Source: Nannobrachium achirus (taxonomy: Eukaryota > Chordata > Actinopteri > Myctophiformes > Myctophidae). Taken from it: DNA of 64,000 nt. Position numbers and translations under genes: made by a program. The stretch covers positions 58,505,065 through 58,569,064 of the forward strand of contig OY997647.1 in the NCBI GenBank assembly GCA_963921795.1. The letters are read 5' to 3'. Each line of letters begins with the position of its first letter. Position 1 is the first letter of the stretch. Shown here in pieces: positions 58,829-64,000 of this stretch. Under the pieces are notes generated by a model that ran no database searches, was not told the DNA's origin, and was given only the letters and a program-made list of their open reading frames with translations.

Positions 58829-59340
58829 TGACTATCTACAAGCCTCTTGTCAAAAGGGGGACATTCATTTTCGGACCAAATCTGGTCATTAGAAAAATAT
58901 CCTAGCATTATATCTAGAAATGCATTACACGACAGAATTTTTCTCAATTCCCTGTTTCTCAATTCTTTACCCAATGCTCCACTGTTCCTACATGCATCCT
59001 ACTGTACGTACGTGTTTCTTCATGTGGCACAGGAATATCCATGTTTGTGGTTGTGTTATATTCTGACTAGCCTCTGTACCTACCCAGGCTTTTATTGTCA
59101 TTCTATTCTGACCCTGTCTTGGAACCCATCGTCAAATGAAAAACGGTGCCCTCTCTGTTTTGTATCTCTTGAGAGATTAATTCTGACCTGACCCTTGATC
59201 TCCTTTAATATTGGTTGATTGTGATGTTGTTGGCAATCTTGGAATTTGGACCTAGTTCTGTTGTGACGATGCAGAAAGAGCATTACTTGGTGTCTGTAAG
59301 ACCAGGGGTCTGAATGTTAACCACTTAAACCCCCTAAATT

Positions 59341-59522
59341 AGTGGTTCTCAAACTCTCTGAAATTTTAAGGTCTCCCCTTAACTTTGACAGTGTACAAAT
59401 GGAACCAAATGGACCCCTTAGGGTCCATTTGTACACTGTCAAAGTTACATACTTGTAAGGGGCAATTTAGACCCCCATAAAGGAACATAGAGAGTCCCTG
59501 AAATCCAATTTGAGAACCACTG
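59341..59522. mobile_element. hAT-like mini-element with its own inner palindrome
   Basis: Ends AGTGGTTCTCAAACTC and TTTGAGAACCACTG. The centre (59,383-59,446) is a near-perfect hairpin with arms tttgacagtgtacaaatgga. Confidence 0.7.
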
Positions 59523-59578
59523 CCCTAAATTACTTGGGCGAGGGTCGGCTCTGCTTTACTTCCTTCTACAGTGTAGAG

Positions 59579-59989
59579 CAGGGTTGTCCAAAGTGCGGCC
59601 CGGGGGCCAAATGTGTCCCGAGGACAAATTGTATACGGCCGCAGCTTCATTCCTAAATCTTACCGCCAGCACTGTCAAACAACAGAATATTTTATAGTAC
59701 AATTTATCAGGATTCTGACCCTACCTTGCATGTATGGTTACATTTGGTAATGTGAGTTATTTGTGTTTTGTTCAGAGCACACACCTGACAAAAGACCATT
59801 GATATTAAGTATTGATAATGATAGTTAAATAAAATATTGTAATTTTGATGCATATGTTTGTGACTTTTTTATGGTCCGACTGAAAGTACATTTTGTCAGG
59901 TGATATAGTCGGCCCTAGTCGGGTGTTTTAATATTTTCTAATATGGCCCCCTTTGAAAAAAGTTTGGACACCCTTTATTATTTTATTTG
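59579..59989. mobile_element. hAT-like element (CAGGGTTGTCCAAAG)
   Basis: It opens CAGGGTTGTCCAAAGTGCGG and contains AGTTTGGACACCC near the right end. The 8-mer GTGTAGAG precedes it (59,571-59,578) and recurs at 59,990-59,997, although 17 extra bases follow the inverted repeat. The right boundary is provisional. Confidence 0.5.
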
Positions 59990-60029
59990 GTGTAGAGTCT
60001 ACACCAAATATCTTTGCCGAAGATACCGT

Positions 60030-60080
60030 AGCCGATCTACCAGCTCACGACGCATGGTGAGCTTGTAGATCTGCTATTTT
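60030..60080. repeat. Solo hairpin of the shared family
   Basis: gtagccgatctaccagctcac / gtgagcttgtagatctgctat around gacgcatg. Confidence 0.7.
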
Positions 60081-60659
60081 CTGTGAATGTTTCCCCCAGA
60101 ATAGGCAAGGGTTCTTCAAGTGGTTCAATCTAGATAAAGGGCAGATTTCTGATATAACGGTGTCAGTGTGGCCACTGAAAATCCCTGATTGATGACATTT
60201 AGACTTATGTTCATCCCTGCACGGTGTGTTTCCGGGCCTAGTTCTTGTACTTATTGCAACACTCTTCCCGAGGAGTGAAGATTTACAGGCGGAGTACATT
60301 CGTCATTTTGAAATTGTAGTAAGCTTATGATTGGGCAAAGTCCACACACAGTCTTTGTTAATGAATCTGTCTAAAGTCAGGAGACCTGTTTTTTTCCCCT
60401 TCCAGCTACACTGTTTCCTGTTGGTTTACTAGCCAATTATTTGAGCTCTCCTCATGACTGTAAATGTCATTTTAATCACATAAATGGATCTAGTTAACAC
60501 ATACTGTATGCATGTTTTTGAAGAAATGTAGGGTAGGTATTAAGTGCTCAAAAGTAAGTGCGTATAGGCACAGTGCCATCCAAAAGTGAAAGAAGAGACA
60601 AGGGCACTACATTAATTCTTGTGTTGGGTTACTTATTAACTATATACTGTCGTTATGTG

Positions 60660-60725
60660 TTGCTATTTATGTGTGGAGGCTCACCTCGCATACCCCTGCT
60701 GGCCTGGGTTCAAATCCCGACAGAG
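60660..60725 (+). repeat. tRNA-like SINE remnant
   Basis: 'ggctcacctcgcatacccctgctggcctgggttcaaatcccgac' keeps a B box (GGTTCAAATCC) but no intact tRNA fold. Confidence 0.45.
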
Positions 60726-60939
60726 CATTTCCCCTCCTGGAGCCTTCCTTCCACTGGCTCCCACGTAGTTGTCTCAAAAATGGAACGAATACAAAGCTTT
60801 ATTGACCTCCTGTTAGTTTTAAAACAAAACACCGAAAGTCACACACATTTCTATTGGTCGTTGTGTTCGTATTTGACATAATTTTTTAACCCATTTAGAA
60901 CTGGTACACATTATTGTGTATCATTATTTTATGCTTTAA

Positions 60940-61620
60940 CTATTGAAAAATAGCAGATATACTGAGAAATAGCAGATACAAGCTCAGATAGCAGATACAA
61001 GCTGATACAAGCAGATACAAGCTCACAGCGTGGCACCGAGTGCCGCGCTGTAAGCTTGTAGATCTGCTATTTTTGAAAAATCGTGAAAATTAGAATTTTG
61101 GCACGATTCTATAAGTGTCTTTTGAATCCTTCTAAGTTTTTTTTGAAAAACCTATGTTTCTATAGCAGCAATCTGGCAAGCCATCGTCAAAGAAAACGTC
61201 TTTTTCACTTAACTGGAGCTCAGTCAGTCTGTTCTTGAGAGACTACTATGTCAGCAATCTCTCTAGACAAGAGTCAATGATGGCACAGAAAAGGGACAAG
61301 TGGGCGGTCCCTTTTCGTGACGATGGCTAGCCACAATGCTATGTCAGTGGTTCTCAAACCTTTTCATGTGGGACCCCCAAAATGATATGTATTTGGCCAC
61401 GGACCCCCATCTCAAAATATTTAGTTCCAGGGACCACCCAGAAGCAAAATTTGAGTTACAAACGTTCGCTTTGAAAATACATAATTCAAAGATTTGCACA
61501 CGTCATTTTCACAACTTTTCCCAAAAATGGCAGATATACAAGCTCGCAGCGCGGCACTCTGTGCCACGCTGTGAGCTTGTATATCTGCTATTTTTCAACA
61601 GTTAAAGCATTCAATAATTC
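60940..61620. mobile_element. hAT family C composite, degenerate
   Basis: Two hairpins (60,943-61,077, with several tandem 'gcagatacaagct' fragments, and 61,522-61,597) flank 'cagtggttctcaaaccttttcatgtgggaccccc' at 61,347 and 'gaagcaaaatttgagttacaaacgttcgct'. The layout matches 35,615-36,198. Confidence 0.7.
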
Positions 61621-62067
61621 TAGGCCTAAATGGGTATGATCAACTTGAGTCACACACAGATGTCACTCTGTCACGGTGTTATTCTGCCCCCCTTGTCCCG
61701 CGATTGCGGGGACAAAGCCGCCACCGTAACCTGAGAGTCACACCCCTGTCTCTTACAAAAGCCAGCAGTATAATGCAGTGTATCAATGACTTGAGTGTAT
61801 CCCATTGTGGACTTGCCAGAAGTGATGTCATCATTCCTGCGTCCTGGAACTTTCACAGTGGCCTCTGTTCCTACAGGAGCTCCCTGCTGTGTCTGTGATC
61901 CTGTTAGATTAAGGTGGAATCAACGTTACGGCAGTTGATCCTACATGGCAAACTGTCTGTGATTCTTTAGGAGGCTGAACCATTGTTTCCCAAACAATTT
62001 GTTTTGGAGCGCAACTTTTCTTTTTAACAAGATTACAAAATATATAATTGTCTCCACCAGCCGAAGG

Positions 62068-62489
62068 CATCTATCTATCTAGGTCGTCCTCAGACGAGCC
62101 CTCCATCGTTGTTTCCAGTCATCTCGGTTCTCCATACATCTGGCCAGCTCATTGGTGTTCTGTGTCCCTACGTCTTCCTTGAGTACGTCCACGTATGTTT
62201 TTGTGGGACGTCCTCGCGACCGGTGCCCATGTGTTGGCTCCCACAGTACCAATTTGCTGGCTGGAAGCTCCTGGTGTCTTTGGCAGTGTCCTGCTAGTCT
62301 CATTCTTCTGGTGGCAATTTTCTCGCTTACCTTTGGTATTCCCTCATACAGGCTCCTGTTTGTAACATGTGCACTCCTGTTGATGTTGAGTACTGCACGC
62401 AACATTCTAGTGTAGCACCCGTCTAGAGACTTCTGCAGGGTTGGCTTCAGGGTCCAGCATTCACTGCCATAGAGGAGAACAGACTCCAC
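62068..62489 (-). mobile_element. 3' end of an RTE-like LINE, minus strand
   Basis: An open minus-strand frame (62,489 to 62,079, about 136 codons) reads LLYGSECWTLKPTLQKSLDG, CYTRMLRAVLNI, IATRRMRLAGHCQRH and HGHRSRGRPTKTYVDVLKED. This is the post-reverse-transcriptase tail typical of LINE ORF2 proteins common in fish. A GATA-type tail (atctatctatct on +) marks the 3' end. 5'-truncated, beside the (TG)n array. Confidence 0.85.
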
Positions 62490-62508
62490 CGTTGCAAAGA
62501 AGAAGCTA

Positions 62509-62738
<230 letters not shown>

Positions 62739-62759
62739 CGCAGTTTGTTACCACCTAAT

Positions 62760-63640
62760 CTCAGTCACCGTTGGCCCGGTCGCTGCCAAAATGAGCGCAC
62801 ACACTCCCTGGATGCCAATTCAGAACCTCTGCCCCACATTTTTTCAAATGGCCCTGTTCTAGCGCCACCATGAGGCCGATGTTCGCAAAACACATTTCAG
62901 TACACTACTCCTACAGATATTGTCCAAAAATCCTACAAATCGGTAGGCAGTATCTCGACAGTCATGTGATCGACACGGATCTGTCCGATTTTGCATATTC
63001 CATCCTGATTGGCCAAGATTGGCTTCCAAAGTTTGTAGGATTGAGCCGTTTTGAACAAAATGACTCAAATCCCAAACGCAAAGTGCAATTATCATGAAAT
63101 CGCGCACACATGTTCCCACTAGGCCGAGGAAGAATGAAATCAGCCTCATGGTGGCGCTATAACAGGCTGATTTGTGGTTTTACCTATAACTCCACCGATC
63201 AGTTGCAAACTTTGTAAGCGCACTCCCTATAGGCCAAGGAAAAACGCTTTCCTTGCATTTTTCACATCAGCCTTTTATAGCACCACCAGGAGGCCGACTT
63301 ATGTAAGACAAGACACATTTTTGGATCCTTCAGAATTTACCCAAAATTAACAAAAATCAGTACACAGTATCTCTACAGTCATATGATCACGACGGATCTG
63401 TCTCATATTAAATATTCCATCCTGATTGGCTAAGATTGGCCTCCAAACTTTGCAGGATTGATCCGTTTTGAACAAAACACCTCAAATCATGAACACAGCG
63501 TGCAATTGTAATGACATTGGCAGTATCTCAACAGTCATGTGATCGTCACCGTTAAAGGCCAAAGAAGACATGGCACCCTTTTCACATGTAGCGCCACCAG
63601 GAGGCCACAATAATTAATACCTGACCTGGTGGAGACCTGT
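62760..63640. repeat. Fish 'gcgccaccatgaggccgat' repeat, long copy
   Basis: At least three diverged internal units share 'gcaaaacacattt', 'ggtaggcagtatctcgacagtcatgtgatc', 'atattccatcctgattggc' and 'gatccgttttgaacaaaa'. The outermost unit is related to 55,540-55,860. Confidence 0.7.
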
Positions 63641-64000
63641 GCTCGGAACTCGGAAGAGCACTGCTTCTAGTTAAAATATTTTTCAAAAGGAGGTCATGCA
63701 TTTCAACAAAATAGATCATTTTTAAATAGCTATTTCAATAGATTGGATCCTAGGGAGGGTTTCCCTTTTGGTTCTCGGTCTAAAAAGTATGGGAACCACT
63801 GGTCTAACTAGTGCAATGCCTGTTCAAAATGCATGGCCATTCAGAGCAGGGTGGTTCTGGAGGGCTGCTCATCTATCGTAGGTTGACTATTCTTAGATGC
63901 CTATTTAGATGTCCTTTATTTGAATGGTTTTCATTGATGATTCTTTTTCTTGTCTATATGAGAGCTGCTGTAACATCTTATTTTCCCCTCTGGTATGAAG
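63641..64000. other. Unassigned right edge
   Basis: It contains 'tatgggaaccactggtctaac' (63,789-63,806), the end of a hAT-like element whose left end is not clear. No gene was found. Confidence 0.5.

Overview
This is a 64 kb piece of a teleost fish chromosome. It has spliced genes with GT/AG junctions, AATAAA poly(A) signals, long GT/CA microsatellites, tRNA-derived SINEs, LINE tails and many short non-autonomous DNA transposons. There is no sign of bacterial or viral organisation, and nothing points to a particular species. Two neighbouring genes on the + strand can be identified from their proteins. They are the 3' part of rprd2 (regulation of nuclear pre-mRNA domain-containing 2, about 4.3-16.7 kb) and most of celf3 (CUGBP Elav-like family member 3, about 22.8-51.8 kb). 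A third + strand transcription unit may begin near 52.7-53.3 kb, but only a candidate non-coding first exon is visible.

Layout. 1-4.2 kb: rprd2 intron with a 273-bp tandem repeat carrying perfect CArG and AP-1 motifs, a hAT MITE with an 8-bp target duplication, and a three-level nest of transposons. 4.3-15.6 kb: the last four coding exons of rprd2; the N-terminal CID exons lie left of the window. The last exon holds an expanded 21-bp/7-residue coding minisatellite. 15.6-16.7 kb: rprd2 3' UTR. 16.7-22.5 kb: intergenic, with a hAT element, a (GT)n array split by a transposon, and a near-consensus RE1/NRSE silencer site at 22,085. 22.6-24.3 kb: celf3 5' region and first coding exon (RRM1). 25.7 kb: celf3 exon 2. 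26-40.9 kb: a large repeat-rich intron containing a 200-N gap at 38,299-38,498. The exons for the end of RRM1, for RRM2 and for the first part of the linker are not in the assembled sequence. 40.9-47.9 kb: four celf3 exons covering the Q-rich linker end and RRM3. 47.9-51.8 kb: 3' UTR. 52-64 kb: repeat-dominated sequence with an orphan CpG-rich exon and a minus-strand LINE tail.

The two genes do not form an operon. RPRD2 is a CTD-interacting nuclear protein linked to RNA polymerase II. CELF3 is a neuronal RNA-binding splicing and translation regulator that prefers UG-rich RNA. The RE1 site fits neuron-restricted celf3 expression, and the sense-strand (TG)n arrays in its intron and the UG-rich stretch in its 3' UTR are plausible self-binding sites.

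The most unusual non-genic signal is a short palindrome with arms like AAAATAGC-GATCTACAAGC. It recurs about 20 times and sits inside at least five transposon families whose ends and target duplications differ.
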